64,000 nucleotides of DNA from JAWXBA01 sp048499805 (GTDB taxonomy: Bacteria; Gemmatimonadota; Gemmatimonadetes; Gemmatimonadales; GWC2-71-9). Location of the stretch: contig JASNZF010000008.1 in the NCBI GenBank assembly GCA_048499805.1, positions 51,288 through 115,287 of the forward strand, read 5' to 3'. Shown piece by piece: positions 55,890 to 64,000 of this stretch. Under the pieces are notes generated by a model, which was not told where the DNA came from, made no database searches, and was given only the letters and a program-made list of their open reading frames with translations. A program made the translations under genes and the position numbers. Each line of letters starts with the position of its first letter. Position 1 is the first letter of the stretch.

Positions 55890-56395
55890 CACTCGCCCCG
55901 CGGGTCGGTGGGGTCCCACAGCGTGCTGACCGCGTGGGTCTGCGCCGTCAGCCGCTCGAGATCGTACACGAACCGATCGCGGCTGTACTCGGCGTTCTCG
56001 TAGTGCACCCCGACGTGGATCGCCTCCTCGGGACAGACCTCCTGGCAGTAGCCGCAGAAGACGCACCGGAACTCGTCGATCTCGTAGATCAGCGGGTAGC
56101 GGTTGCCGCTCTCGTCCTCGCCGGGCACCAGCTTGATGCAGTTGGCCGGGCAGATCTGCGGGCAGAGCCCGCAGGCGACGCACTTGGAGCGCCCCTGCTC
56201 GTCGGCCATCATCCGGTGGGTCCCCCGCCAGCGCGACGCGATGGTCCAGTCGTCGGCGCTGCGCTGTTCCGGGTACTGCATCGTCACCTTGGGCTCGAAC
56301 ATGTGCTTGAACGTCAGCACCATGCCCTTGAGGGTGGCCCGGATGTAGCTCACCTGCTCCTCCGGGCGCTTCATCACCTTCACGCCAATGGCCAT
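55889..56395 (-). CDS. nuoI: NADH-quinone oxidoreductase subunit I
   Basis: The 168-residue peripheral-arm subunit has two 4Fe-4S ferredoxin motifs, CVACGLCPQICPANC and CVFCGYCQEVCPEEAI, that carry electrons towards NuoB. The ATG at 56395 overlaps nuoH by 1 nt. Confidence 0.97.
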   Translation of the reverse strand: MAIGVKVMKRPEEQVSYIRATLKGMVLTFKHMFEPKVTMQYPEQRSADDWTIASRWRGTHRMMADEQGRSKCVACGLCPQICPANCIKLVPGEDESGNRYPLIYEIDEFRCVFCGYCQEVCPEEAIHVGVHYENAEYSRDRFVYDLERLTAQTHAVSTLWDPTDPRGE

Positions 56396-57633
56396 CAGCC
56401 CTCCCCTCCCGCGCCGGCGGCCGAGGCCACCGCGCCCTGGCGATACGACCCGCTCACGATCCTGCCGCTGTCCACCACCCAGAACAGCAACCAGGCCAGC
56501 CCCAGGTTCAGGCCGAACAGGATGCCCATCTTGAGCCGGACATTCGCGATGCCCAGCCCGTGCTCGAGGCCCCAGATCGCCGCCGTCGTCAGGACCAGGT
56601 AGGCCAGCGCCACCGGGATCATGAACTTCCACCCCAGCGACATCAGCTGGTCATACCGGAACCGGGGCAGCGTCCACCGGATCCACATCACGAAGAAGAT
56701 GAAGAAAAAGGTCTTCAGGAAGAACATCAGCCCCGTCACCAGGGTCTGGGCCAGACCGGGGGTCTCGTCCCAGCGGGTGAACGGCAGGTCCCACCCGCCG
56801 AAGAACAGCGTGGCGGTCATCGCCGAGATGGTGACGATGTTGGCGTACTCCGCGATGAAGAACATCGAGAACTTCATCGCGCTGTACTCGGTGTGGTACC
56901 CGGCCGTCAGCTCCGACTCGGCCTCGGGCATGTCGAACGGCAGCCGATTGAGCTCGGCGAAGCCGGAGACGAGGAAGAGGAAGAAGCTGACGAACAGCGG
57001 CATGACGAACCAGAGGCCATCCTGCTGCGCCGCGATGATGGCGGAGAACTTGACGTTCCCGCTCAGGAGCAGCAGCGGGATCAGGCTCAGGCCGAGTGCC
57101 ACCTCGTAGGAGACCATCTGGGCGCTGGCCCGCAGCCCGCCCAGCAGCGCGTACTTGCTGTTGGACGACCATCCGGCCAGGGCGATCCCGTAGATCCCCA
57201 GCGAGCTGATGGCGAGGACGAAGAGAAACCCGATCGGCAGGTCGGCCACGACCATCGGCATCGGACCGCTGTGCCGGAAGGTGCCCAGGATCGGGAGGGT
57301 GAAATCGAAGTTGACCGGCAGCGGCGACGCAACCGGGATCACCGCCGAGAGGAGGAGGGCCGGGATGAAGGCGATGGCCGGCGCCAGCAGGAAGATCCCG
57401 AGGTTGGCCTGGGCCGGGAAGGTCTCCTCCTTGAGGATGTTCTTCAGCCCGTCGGCCGCCGGCTGCAGGAGCCCGGCCCACCCCACCCGGTTCGGCCCGC
57501 GCCGGTTCTGCATCCAGGCGGAGACCTTCCGCTCCATCAGGGTGAGCATCGCGACCCCGACCAGGATCACGGTGAACACCACCAGCATCTTGATGACGCT
57601 GAGCAGGAGGAAACCCTTGAGTTCCGGCGTCAT
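56395..57633 (-). CDS. nuoH: NADH-quinone oxidoreductase subunit H
   Basis: The 412-residue subunit links the quinone site to the membrane arm. It has ERKVSAWMQNRRGPNRVG, AELNRLPFDMPEAESELTAGYHTEYS and eight or more helices. The ATG at 57633 overlaps nuoG as ATGA. Confidence 0.97.
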   Translation of the reverse strand: MTPELKGFLLLSVIKMLVVFTVILVGVAMLTLMERKVSAWMQNRRGPNRVGWAGLLQPAADGLKNILKEETFPAQANLGIFLLAPAIAFIPALLLSAVIPVASPLPVNFDFTLPILGTFRHSGPMPMVVADLPIGFLFVLAISSLGIYGIALAGWSSNSKYALLGGLRASAQMVSYEVALGLSLIPLLLLSGNVKFSAIIAAQQDGLWFVMPLFVSFFLFLVSGFAELNRLPFDMPEAESELTAGYHTEYSAMKFSMFFIAEYANIVTISAMTATLFFGGWDLPFTRWDETPGLAQTLVTGLMFFLKTFFFIFFVMWIRWTLPRFRYDQLMSLGWKFMIPVALAYLVLTTAAIWGLEHGLGIANVRLKMGILFGLNLGLAWLLFWVVDSGRIVSGSYRQGAVASAAGAGGEG

Positions 57634-59213
57634 GCCCGGGCCCCCGATCCAGCGGGCGCCAGGTCGCGCCCGGTCAGGCCGAGGTCGGCATAGCTCAGCC
57701 CGGCCAGCGCGGGGATCCACTGCCCCAGGGCCGCGAAGGCGTCGGCGGAGGTGTCGGGCCAGGCAGCGCCCGGCTCCAGCAGCGCCAACGCCTCGCTCGC
57801 CACCCACCAGGCCGGGCGCGCCATCCCGGCGCTGCTGCGCGCCTGGGTGTAGCGCTGCACCCGCTGGTCGCAGTTGACCCAGGTGCCGTTCTCCTCGGCC
57901 ATCGTCGTGACGGGCAGCACCAGGGTGGCCCCAGCGGCCATCCAGTCGGCCTCGACGGTGCCAAGCACCACCACCTGCCCCGCCCCGGCGAGCATCGCCG
58001 CCTCGGCCTCGTCGAGCTCGGCGTCGAGGACGATCACCAGGCCGGCGCCCTGCGCCGAGCCCAGCGCCGCCGCCCAGTCACCGGCACAGTCGGCCAGGCG
58101 GGCGCCATCGAGGTTGGGCACCCGCTCGCGGCGCAGCGCCAGGCCCGGGATCCCCGCCAGCGGCGCCTCCGGTCCCGTGGGCACCCGGATCGCGGCGGTG
58201 ACCTGCCCCGCCCGCTGGGCCATCTGGCGCACCAGTCCGAGCGACTCGGTGGAGGCCCGTCCGCTGGCCAGCACGACCACCCGGCCGGAGGTTGCCCGGA
58301 CCACTTCGGCCAGGCGTGCCAGGGCCGTGGGCCAATCGGTGGCGGCGAGCCGGTCGCCATCGCGCACCAGCGGCGCCTCGATCCGGTCGCCGCGGTTCAT
58401 CCAGCGGTAGTCCATGCGGCCGGTGTCGCAGATGAAGTGCCGGTTCACGTCGAGGTTTGGCCGGGGCCGGAGCCGGACCACGACGTCGTCCCGGGTGTCG
58501 ATCATGATGTTGCAGCCCTGGGTGCAGCCGGGGCAGATGCTGGCCGTCTTGTCGAGGTCCCAGGCCCGCGCCTTGTGGAGGAAGTCCTTGCTGACCAGCG
58601 ACCCGACCGGGCAGAGGTCCACCACGTTGCCGGCCCAGGGATGGTCGAGGGTCTGGCTCGGGTCGATCCCGATGTAGGCGCGGTCGCCGCGCTCCGAGAC
58701 GTTGAGCACCGGGGTCTCCGCCACGTCGTCCATGAACCGGACGCAGCGGGTGCAGAGGATGCAGCGATTCGCCACGTAGAGGACGTCGGGACCGAAGTCC
58801 TCCACCGGGTTGTACCGCTTGGCGTAGTCGGCGTACCGGGTCGCCGCCTGCCCCTCCTGGAACACATAGTCCTGCAGCTCGCACTCGCCGGCCTGGTCGC
58901 AGATCGGGCAGTCCAGCGGGTGGTTGATCAGCAGGAACTCCAGCACGCCTTCGCGAGCCTTCTTGGCCTGCTCGCTGGCGGTGTGCACCACCTGGCCCTC
59001 GGCCACCGTGGTGACACAGGCCGGCAGCAGCTTGGGGGCCTTCTCCACCTCGACCAGGCACATCCGGCAGACCGCCGGCGACGGCAGCGAGGGGTGGTAG
59101 CAGTAGTGGGGCACCAGGACGCCGGCCTGCTTGGCGGCCTCGATCAGCGAGGTCCCCTTGGGGACGCTGACCGGCAGGCCATCGATCGTCAGGGAGACGA
59201 GTTCCGCGCTCAT
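57630..59213 (-). CDS. nuoG: NADH-quinone oxidoreductase subunit G (short form)
   Basis: The N-terminal 2Fe-2S domain (CYHPSLPSPAVCRMC), the His-Cys3 cluster region and the 4Fe-4S pair (CILCTRC) are present, then a further Cys set in CPGCTQGC. The protein has 527 residues, well below the 780-910 of many NuoG, because the molybdopterin-like C-terminal domain is shortened. The ATG at 59213 lies 4 nt from the nuoF stop. Confidence 0.94.
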   Translation of the reverse strand: MSAELVSLTIDGLPVSVPKGTSLIEAAKQAGVLVPHYCYHPSLPSPAVCRMCLVEVEKAPKLLPACVTTVAEGQVVHTASEQAKKAREGVLEFLLINHPLDCPICDQAGECELQDYVFQEGQAATRYADYAKRYNPVEDFGPDVLYVANRCILCTRCVRFMDDVAETPVLNVSERGDRAYIGIDPSQTLDHPWAGNVVDLCPVGSLVSKDFLHKARAWDLDKTASICPGCTQGCNIMIDTRDDVVVRLRPRPNLDVNRHFICDTGRMDYRWMNRGDRIEAPLVRDGDRLAATDWPTALARLAEVVRATSGRVVVLASGRASTESLGLVRQMAQRAGQVTAAIRVPTGPEAPLAGIPGLALRRERVPNLDGARLADCAGDWAAALGSAQGAGLVIVLDAELDEAEAAMLAGAGQVVVLGTVEADWMAAGATLVLPVTTMAEENGTWVNCDQRVQRYTQARSSAGMARPAWWVASEALALLEPGAAWPDTSADAFAALGQWIPALAGLSYADLGLTGRDLAPAGSGARA

Positions 59214-59217
59214 GGAC

Positions 59218-60525
59218 TCAGGCCCCCACCAGCGCCGGCTGGCGTGCGCCGGAGATGTAGGCGTCGAACTCGTCCCGGAACTTGGCGATGCCGCTGACGA
59301 TCGGCGCCGCACAGGAGTCGCTGAGGACGCAGATGGTCTTGCCGGTCATGTTCTCGGACAGGTCCAGGAGCAGGTTGAGGTCCTCGGGCTTTCCCTCCCC
59401 GCGCAGGATCCGCTCGAGGATCTTGGTGGTCCAGGCGGTGCCCTCGCGGCACTGGGTGCACTGGGCGCAGCTCTCGTGCGCGTAGAACTTGGCGAGGCGG
59501 TACACCTCGTATACCACGTCGGCCGAGTCGTCGAGCACGATGAATCCGGCCGAGCCCAGCATCGAGCCCTTCTCGATGATCCCCTCGTAGTCGCAGAGGG
59601 CGCTCTCGGCCTCGTCCCGGGTCATGATCGGCACGGACGACCCGCCCGGAATCACCGCCTTGAGGGTCCGGCCCGGGCGCATCCCGCCGGCGAGGTCGTG
59701 GATGAGATCCTTCATGGGGAAGCCCATGGTGATCTCGTAGTTGCCGGGCTTCTGGACGTGGCCGCAGACCGAGAACAGCTTGGTCCCGGTGCTCTTAGGG
59801 TTGCCGAGGCAGAGCCCCTTGTACCACTCGCAGCCCTGGTTCAGGATGTGGGGCACGGCGGCGAGCGTCTCGACGTTGTTGATCGTCGTGGGCATCCCGA
59901 AGAGGCCAGCCTGGGCCGGGAACGGGGGCTTGATACGCGGGTTGCCGCGCTTGCCCTCGAGCGAGTTCATCAGGGCGGTCTCCTCGCCGCAGATGTACGC
60001 CCCCGCCCCGCGGTGGATCACGATGTCGATCCGCTTGCCGGAGCCGAAGGCGTTGGCGCCGAGCGCCCCGTTGGCGTAGGCCTCCGCGACGGCGGCGGTC
60101 ATGACCCGGATCGGCTCGGTGAACTCGCCGCGGATGTAGATGTAGCAGGTCTCGGCCCCGATGGCGTACGCCCCGATGGCGCAGCCCTCGATCAGCGCGT
60201 GCGGCGTCCAGCGCATGATCTCCCGGTCCTTGAAGGTGCCGGGCTCCGACTCGTCGGCGTTGCAGACCAGGTAGTGGGGCTTGCCGTCGTTCTTCGGCAT
60301 GAAGCTCCACTTGAGACCGGTCGGGAACCCGGCGCCACCCCGGCCGCGGAGGCCGGAGGCCTTGAGCTCCTCGATGATCGCGTCGGGGGTCATGCCGAGC
60401 GCCTTGCGGAGGCCGACATAGCCGCCCCGCTCGACCCAGCCGGCATACGACCGGGCGGCAGCGTCACCGAAGTGCTTCGAGAGGACCACCGTCTCGCGGG
60501 GGTGGCTGGGATGCGGATAACCCAT
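59218..60525 (-). CDS. nuoF: NADH-quinone oxidoreductase subunit F
   Basis: The 435-residue subunit binds NADH and FMN (LRGRGGAGFPTGLKW, CNADESEPGTFKDRE) and holds the 4Fe-4S cluster N3 (ESCAQCTQCREG). It is the electron entry point of complex I. The ATG at 60525 overlaps nuoE by 1 nt. Confidence 0.97.
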   Translation of the reverse strand: MGYPHPSHPRETVVLSKHFGDAAARSYAGWVERGGYVGLRKALGMTPDAIIEELKASGLRGRGGAGFPTGLKWSFMPKNDGKPHYLVCNADESEPGTFKDREIMRWTPHALIEGCAIGAYAIGAETCYIYIRGEFTEPIRVMTAAVAEAYANGALGANAFGSGKRIDIVIHRGAGAYICGEETALMNSLEGKRGNPRIKPPFPAQAGLFGMPTTINNVETLAAVPHILNQGCEWYKGLCLGNPKSTGTKLFSVCGHVQKPGNYEITMGFPMKDLIHDLAGGMRPGRTLKAVIPGGSSVPIMTRDEAESALCDYEGIIEKGSMLGSAGFIVLDDSADVVYEVYRLAKFYAHESCAQCTQCREGTAWTTKILERILRGEGKPEDLNLLLDLSENMTGKTICVLSDSCAAPIVSGIAKFRDEFDAYISGARQPALVGA

Positions 60526-61046
60526 CAGGCGTACCCCTTGAGGAGTTCAGGAACCCGCTCGACGGTGACGCTGTCGTGGAAGTCGTCCCCCACCATCACC
60601 GGGGTGGCGAAGCCGCAGGCGCCGAGGCACTCGACCTCGACCACGGTGAACCGGCCGTCGGCGCTGGTGGCGCCGAGTTCCCCGCAGCCGGTGTGCTCCA
60701 GGATCGCCTTGAGCACGTCGGAGGAGCCGCAGAGGTGGCAGGGGGAGGTGGTGCAGACCTGCACCACGTGGCGCCCCATCGGATGCTGGTGATACATCGT
60801 GTAGAACGACACCACCCCGCGGACATACGCCGGGGTCAGGCCCAGCACCTCGCCCACCTCGGCCATCGCCTGGGGTGAGATCCAGCCGCGGGCCTCCTGG
60901 ACCATCCAGAGGGCGGGCAGCAGGCACGCCTGCTTCGTGGGGTACTTCGGGAAGAGCGCCTCGAGCCGCTGGAGCACGGGGCCCACGAACACCGGTTCGT
61001 GGGGCGCGTCGGTGGCATGGGCGCCGGCGGGTCCGGTCGCGCTCAT
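60525..61046 (-). CDS. nuoE: NADH-quinone oxidoreductase subunit E
   Basis: The 173-residue subunit carries the 2Fe-2S cluster N1a with cysteines in CTTSPCHLCG and ECLGACGFAP-like ECLGACGFATP. The start ATG overlaps nuoD by 4 nt. Confidence 0.97.
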   Translation of the reverse strand: MSATGPAGAHATDAPHEPVFVGPVLQRLEALFPKYPTKQACLLPALWMVQEARGWISPQAMAEVGEVLGLTPAYVRGVVSFYTMYHQHPMGRHVVQVCTTSPCHLCGSSDVLKAILEHTGCGELGATSADGRFTVVEVECLGACGFATPVMVGDDFHDSVTVERVPELLKGYA

Positions 61047-62314
61047 CGGTCAATCTCTCCCATCACGATGTCCACGCTGGCATTGATCGCGATCACGTCG
61101 GACAGCAGCGCGCCCTCGCACATCTTGGGCAGGGCCGCGAGGTTAATGAACGACGGGGGCCGGATCCGCCACCGCACCGGCTTGGCGGTGCCGTCGGAGA
61201 CGAAGTAGTAGCCCAGCTCGCCCTTGGGGTTCTCGACGGCCAGGTAGGCCTCGCCGGGGGGGGCGTCCACCCCCTCCATGACCTGCTTGAAGTGGAAGAT
61301 CATCGCTTCCATGTCGCTCATCGCCCGCGACTTCGGGGGCAGGATCACCCGGGGGTCGGCCACATTCACCGGCCCCGGCTTGAGCCGGTCGAGCGCCTGC
61401 GCCAGGATCCGGGTGCTCTGGTGCATCTCCTCGAGCCGCACCATGTAGCGATCGTAGATGTCGCCGTGCTCGCCCACCGGCACGTCGAAGTCGTAGGTCT
61501 CGTAGTCGAGGTACGGCTGGTCCTTGCGCAGGTCCCAGGCGACCCCGCTGGCCCGCAGCATCGGGCCGGAGAGGCTGTAGTTGATCGCCTCCTCCGCCGT
61601 CATCATGCCGACACCCTGGGTCCGCCCGATCCAGATGGCGTTGCGGGTGAACATGGTGTCCACCTCGCGCAGGGTGTCGGGAAAGGTGTTGCAGAACTCG
61701 CGCAGCCCCGCCTCGAACCCCTCGGGAATGTCGGCCATCATGCCGCCCACCCGCGACACGCTCGTCGTCAGCCGCGCGCCGGTCCACATCTCCTGGAGGT
61801 TGTAGATCCGCTCCCGCTCCTGGAAGGACCAGAGGAAAGGGGTGAAGGCGCCGAGGTCGATGCCGGTGGTGCCGAGCCAGACCAGGTGAGAGATGATCCG
61901 GCTCATCTCGCAGGCGATGACCCGGAGGACCTTGCAGCGCTCGGTGATCTCGATCCCCATCAGCTTCTCGGCGGCGAGGGCCAGCGCCACGTTGTTGGCC
62001 ATCGGCGAGAGGTAGTCGGTTCGGTCGGTGAGCGGGATGATCTGGTTGTAGTGGCGATACTCGCCCAGCTTCTCGAAGCCGGAGTGCAGGTAGCCGACGT
62101 GCGGGATGCAGCGGAGCACCGTCTCGCCGTCGAGCTCGAGCACCAAGCGGAGCACCCCGTGGGTGGCCGGGTGCTGGGGCCCGATGTTGACCAGCATCGT
62201 CTCGGCCGCCAGGTCCTCGCCCGGGATCGGCACCCCGAGGAGGGTGCGGGTGGCGCGGCCATGCGCATCCACCGAGGGGGTGGCCAGCGCCATCTCCACC
62301 GTGCGGGTGCTCAT
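61043..62314 (-). CDS. nuoD: NADH-quinone oxidoreductase subunit D
   Basis: The 423-residue 49 kDa-type subunit forms the quinone pocket. It has NIGPQHPATHGVLRLVLELDGE, YLHSGFEKL and the C-terminal SVDIVMGEIDR. The ATG at 62314 overlaps nuoC as ATGA; the longer frame is a nuoC shadow. Confidence 0.97.
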   Translation of the reverse strand: MSTRTVEMALATPSVDAHGRATRTLLGVPIPGEDLAAETMLVNIGPQHPATHGVLRLVLELDGETVLRCIPHVGYLHSGFEKLGEYRHYNQIIPLTDRTDYLSPMANNVALALAAEKLMGIEITERCKVLRVIACEMSRIISHLVWLGTTGIDLGAFTPFLWSFQERERIYNLQEMWTGARLTTSVSRVGGMMADIPEGFEAGLREFCNTFPDTLREVDTMFTRNAIWIGRTQGVGMMTAEEAINYSLSGPMLRASGVAWDLRKDQPYLDYETYDFDVPVGEHGDIYDRYMVRLEEMHQSTRILAQALDRLKPGPVNVADPRVILPPKSRAMSDMEAMIFHFKQVMEGVDAPPGEAYLAVENPKGELGYYFVSDGTAKPVRWRIRPPSFINLAALPKMCEGALLSDVIAINASVDIVMGEIDR

Positions 62315-62925
62315 GCGCCCTCCAGGCGGCCGCTGGCCTCGAGCCGTTCCTGCATGTCGCGGGGGAGTTCCTTGTAGGCCTGCGCGATGGAGAGCTCCTC
62401 CATCGAGTAGTGGGCCTCGGGGTTCGCGCCCAGCGCCTGCCGGGTCTGCTCGGCGCGGGTGTAGTGCCCGCGCAGCGGGAAGTCCTTCCGCAACGGATGC
62501 CCCTCGTTGTAGGTCTCCCACATCAGGATCCGGCGGAGGTCGGGATGGCCGCGGAAGGTCACGCCGAACATGTCGAAGACCTCGCGCTCGAGCCAATCCG
62601 CCCCGCGCCAGAGGTTGACCACCGAATCGACCACCAGCGGCCCCTCCCTGGCCAGGGGCACCTTGAGGCGCAGGTCCGCGGCGCGGGAGAGGGCCCGGAG
62701 CTGGTAGACCACCTCGAGCGGGAGCTCGGGGTCCCGGTAGTCGACGGCGGTGATGTCGACCAGGTAGTTGTAGTCCTGGCCGGGGGTGTCCCGGAGCCAG
62801 GCGAGGATCTCGTGGCAGCGATCGGCCGCCACCCAGACCACGGCATCGCCGCAGATCCGGTCGTCCCGGACCACGGCCTGCCCGAAGGCGGCCCGCAGTG
62901 CCGCCACCGACGTCGCCGCGCTCAT
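62311..62925 (-). CDS. nuoC: NADH-quinone oxidoreductase subunit C
   Basis: The 204-residue 30 kDa-type subunit has LVDITAVDY and the signature WLEREVFDMFGVTFRGHPDLRR split by the usual loop, then GHPLRKDFPLRG. The ATG at 62925 overlaps nuoB as ATGA. It is separate from nuoD, not fused. Confidence 0.96.
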   Translation of the reverse strand: MSAATSVAALRAAFGQAVVRDDRICGDAVVWVAADRCHEILAWLRDTPGQDYNYLVDITAVDYRDPELPLEVVYQLRALSRAADLRLKVPLAREGPLVVDSVVNLWRGADWLEREVFDMFGVTFRGHPDLRRILMWETYNEGHPLRKDFPLRGHYTRAEQTRQALGANPEAHYSMEELSIAQAYKELPRDMQERLEASGRLEGA

Positions 62926-63539
62926 GCCGAGCGGGTCTGGTGGACCGAGTTCCCGAAGGGCTCGGACAGCTCGTCGATGCGCTGCGGCTCGAGGAAGAGC
63001 CCGTCGCTGTTGACCAGGTGCTCCTGGCGCAGGGTGGGATCGGTGAAGGTCTCGCCCTGGATCTTCTTCTGCAGCATCATGATCCCGTAGATGAGGCCCT
63101 CGGGCCGCGGCGGGCAGCCCGGGATGTACACATCCACCGGGATGATCGTGTCGATGCCCTGCACCGTCGCGTAGTTGTTGTACGGACCGCCCGAGCAGGT
63201 GCAGGCGCCGAACGCGATCACCCACTTCGGCTCCGCCATCTGGTCGTAGACCTTCTTCAGCACCGGGGCCTGCCGATGGCTGATCGTGCCGACGACCATC
63301 AGCAGATCGGCCTGGCGCGGTGAGAAGCGCGGCAGCGCACAGCCGAAGCGGTCGAGGTCATAACGCGGGCCGGCAACCGACATGAACTCCATGCCACAGC
63401 ACGCCGTCACGAACGGATACAGGAACATCGAGTACTTGCGGCCCCAATTGAAGACGGCGTCGACCTTGGTGGTCAGGAACGTCTCGTCGCCGGAGCGCAT
63501 GTATTCGAGCGGGCGACTGTCTCGGAAGCGGTTGCTCAC
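62922..63539 (-). CDS. nuoB: NADH-quinone oxidoreductase subunit B
   Basis: The 205-residue subunit carries the terminal cluster N2, with Cys47-Cys48 (TACCGMEF), GACTCSGGPY and PGCPPRPE. The GTG at 63539 has GGAG upstream. It is the first nuo gene here; nuoA is not found in the 53 nt before the divergent gene. Confidence 0.97.
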   Translation of the reverse strand: MSNRFRDSRPLEYMRSGDETFLTTKVDAVFNWGRKYSMFLYPFVTACCGMEFMSVAGPRYDLDRFGCALPRFSPRQADLLMVVGTISHRQAPVLKKVYDQMAEPKWVIAFGACTCSGGPYNNYATVQGIDTIIPVDVYIPGCPPRPEGLIYGIMMLQKKIQGETFTDPTLRQEHLVNSDGLFLEPQRIDELSEPFGNSVHQTRSA

Positions 63540-63592
63540 GCGGAACTCCCTGGAACGGCGGGATGATAGCGGCTCTGATACGCTGCGTCCCC

Positions 63593-64000
63593 ATGGCTTC
63601 GGCCCCCGAGCCCGACCCGGTCCGACGAGGCGCGCGGAAACGCCGGCGCTTCCGCCACTTCGGCCGCAGCGGGCCGCCCCTGCGCGGTGAGGACCGGCGT
63701 CGCGTCGGCCTCGCCTGGGGCGTGCACGCCTTCACGGCGAGCGGCGCCGTCGTCGGCGCGATCGCGCTGCTGGCCGTCGTCGCCGGCAACCTGCCGCAGG
63801 CCGCGGTCTTGATGATCGTCGCGCTCGCGATCGATTCCGTCGACGGCACCCTGGCCCGGGCGGTCCGGGTCGGCGAGGTGCTGCCCGGCATCGATGGACG
63901 CCGGCTCGACGACATCGTCGACTACCTGAACTACGTCATCGTGCCGATCGTGTTCCTCGTGGCCGCCGGCTACCTCGGCCCGTGGATCGCCGCGCTTCCG
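63593..64000 (+). CDS. CDP-alcohol phosphatidyltransferase, phosphatidylcholine synthase-like (partial, 3' end outside window)
   Basis: From the ATG at 63593 the frame stays open for 136 codons to the last base. After an Arg-rich cytoplasmic N-terminus, membrane helices begin with HAFTASGAVVGAIALLAVV. The family catalytic motif D-x2-D-G-x2-A-R-x-G-x3-D-x3-D is complete in DSVDGTLAR and GRRLDDIVD. The VGEVLPGIDG spacer and DDIVDYLNYVIVPIVF region match phosphatidylcholine synthase (Pcs), which joins CDP-diacylglycerol and choline, better than PgsA or PssA. The acceptor is therefore inferred. It diverges from nuoB across 53 nt. Confidence 0.82.
   Translation, partial: MASAPEPDPVRRGARKRRRFRHFGRSGPPLRGEDRRRVGLAWGVHAFTASGAVVGAIALLAVVAGNLPQAAVLMIVALAIDSVDGTLARAVRVGEVLPGIDGRRLDDIVDYLNYVIVPIVFLVAAGYLGPWIAALP

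Noticed and set aside
63540..63727. A possible nuoA on the - strand upstream of nuoB
   Set aside because: The only - strand frame there is 63 codons, Pro/Ala-rich, without transmembrane helices, and lies opposite the phosphatidyltransferase gene.

Overview
The window is very GC-rich, almost wall-to-wall coding DNA with short gaps and many 1-20 nt gene overlaps. The gene content is that of a Gram-negative (diderm) bacterium: Kdo synthesis, Lpt lipopolysaccharide export, sigma-54, the futalosine route to menaquinone and a NADH-type complex I. Together with the large surface Ig-repeat protein and the DUF885 peptidase this suggests Gemmatimonadota or a close relative. That placement is inference; no rRNA or other taxonomic marker is present.

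Layout. (1) 1-10732, + strand: a giant secreted-type Ig-repeat protein (open at the left edge), a membrane-anchored TPR protein, a strong intrinsic terminator and a DUF885 metallopeptidase. (2) 10733-11143: a 411 bp gene-free stretch holding a 28 bp dif-like XerC/XerD site at 10964-10991. Gene orientation switches here, so genes on both sides point towards the site, as expected at a replication terminus. (3) 27750 down to 11144, - strand: one tightly packed run kdsB-pyrG-kdsA-kdsC-kdsD-lptC-ostA-like-lptB-rpoN-GT2-GT4-methyltransferase-flippase-YfhO-GT2-dapF, covering Kdo supply, LPS transport, envelope glycosylation and peptidoglycan precursor synthesis. (4) 27851-29507: a small membrane-anchored unknown protein and a divergent class A beta-lactamase-like protein with a palindrome between them. 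(5) 43460 down to 29644, - strand: yceD-rpmF-plsX-fabH-fabD-fabG-acpP-fabF-hybrid histidine kinase-mqnE-mqnA-mqnC-ispF-DedA/TerB-xerD, i.e. fatty acid initiation, menaquinone and isoprenoid synthesis, ending in the recombinase expected to act on dif. (6) 43494-46014: ndk and sucCD. (7) 46114-49864: an UPF0182 membrane protein and a phosphohexomutase. (8) 49887-63539: nuoB to nuoN without nuoA. (9) From 63593, + strand and open at the right edge: a CDP-alcohol phosphatidyltransferase resembling phosphatidylcholine synthase.

The genes form a coherent envelope and respiration core. CMP-Kdo and LPS export, dolichol-phosphate-type glycosyl transfer and a YfhO protein build the surface; fab/plsX feeds phospholipid; mqn and nuo make and reduce menaquinone. 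The most notable observations are the dif site with its inferred XerD partner and convergent gene layout, the DedA-TerB fusion, the nuo operon lacking nuoA, and the giant cysteine-free repeat protein with a recent two-domain duplication.
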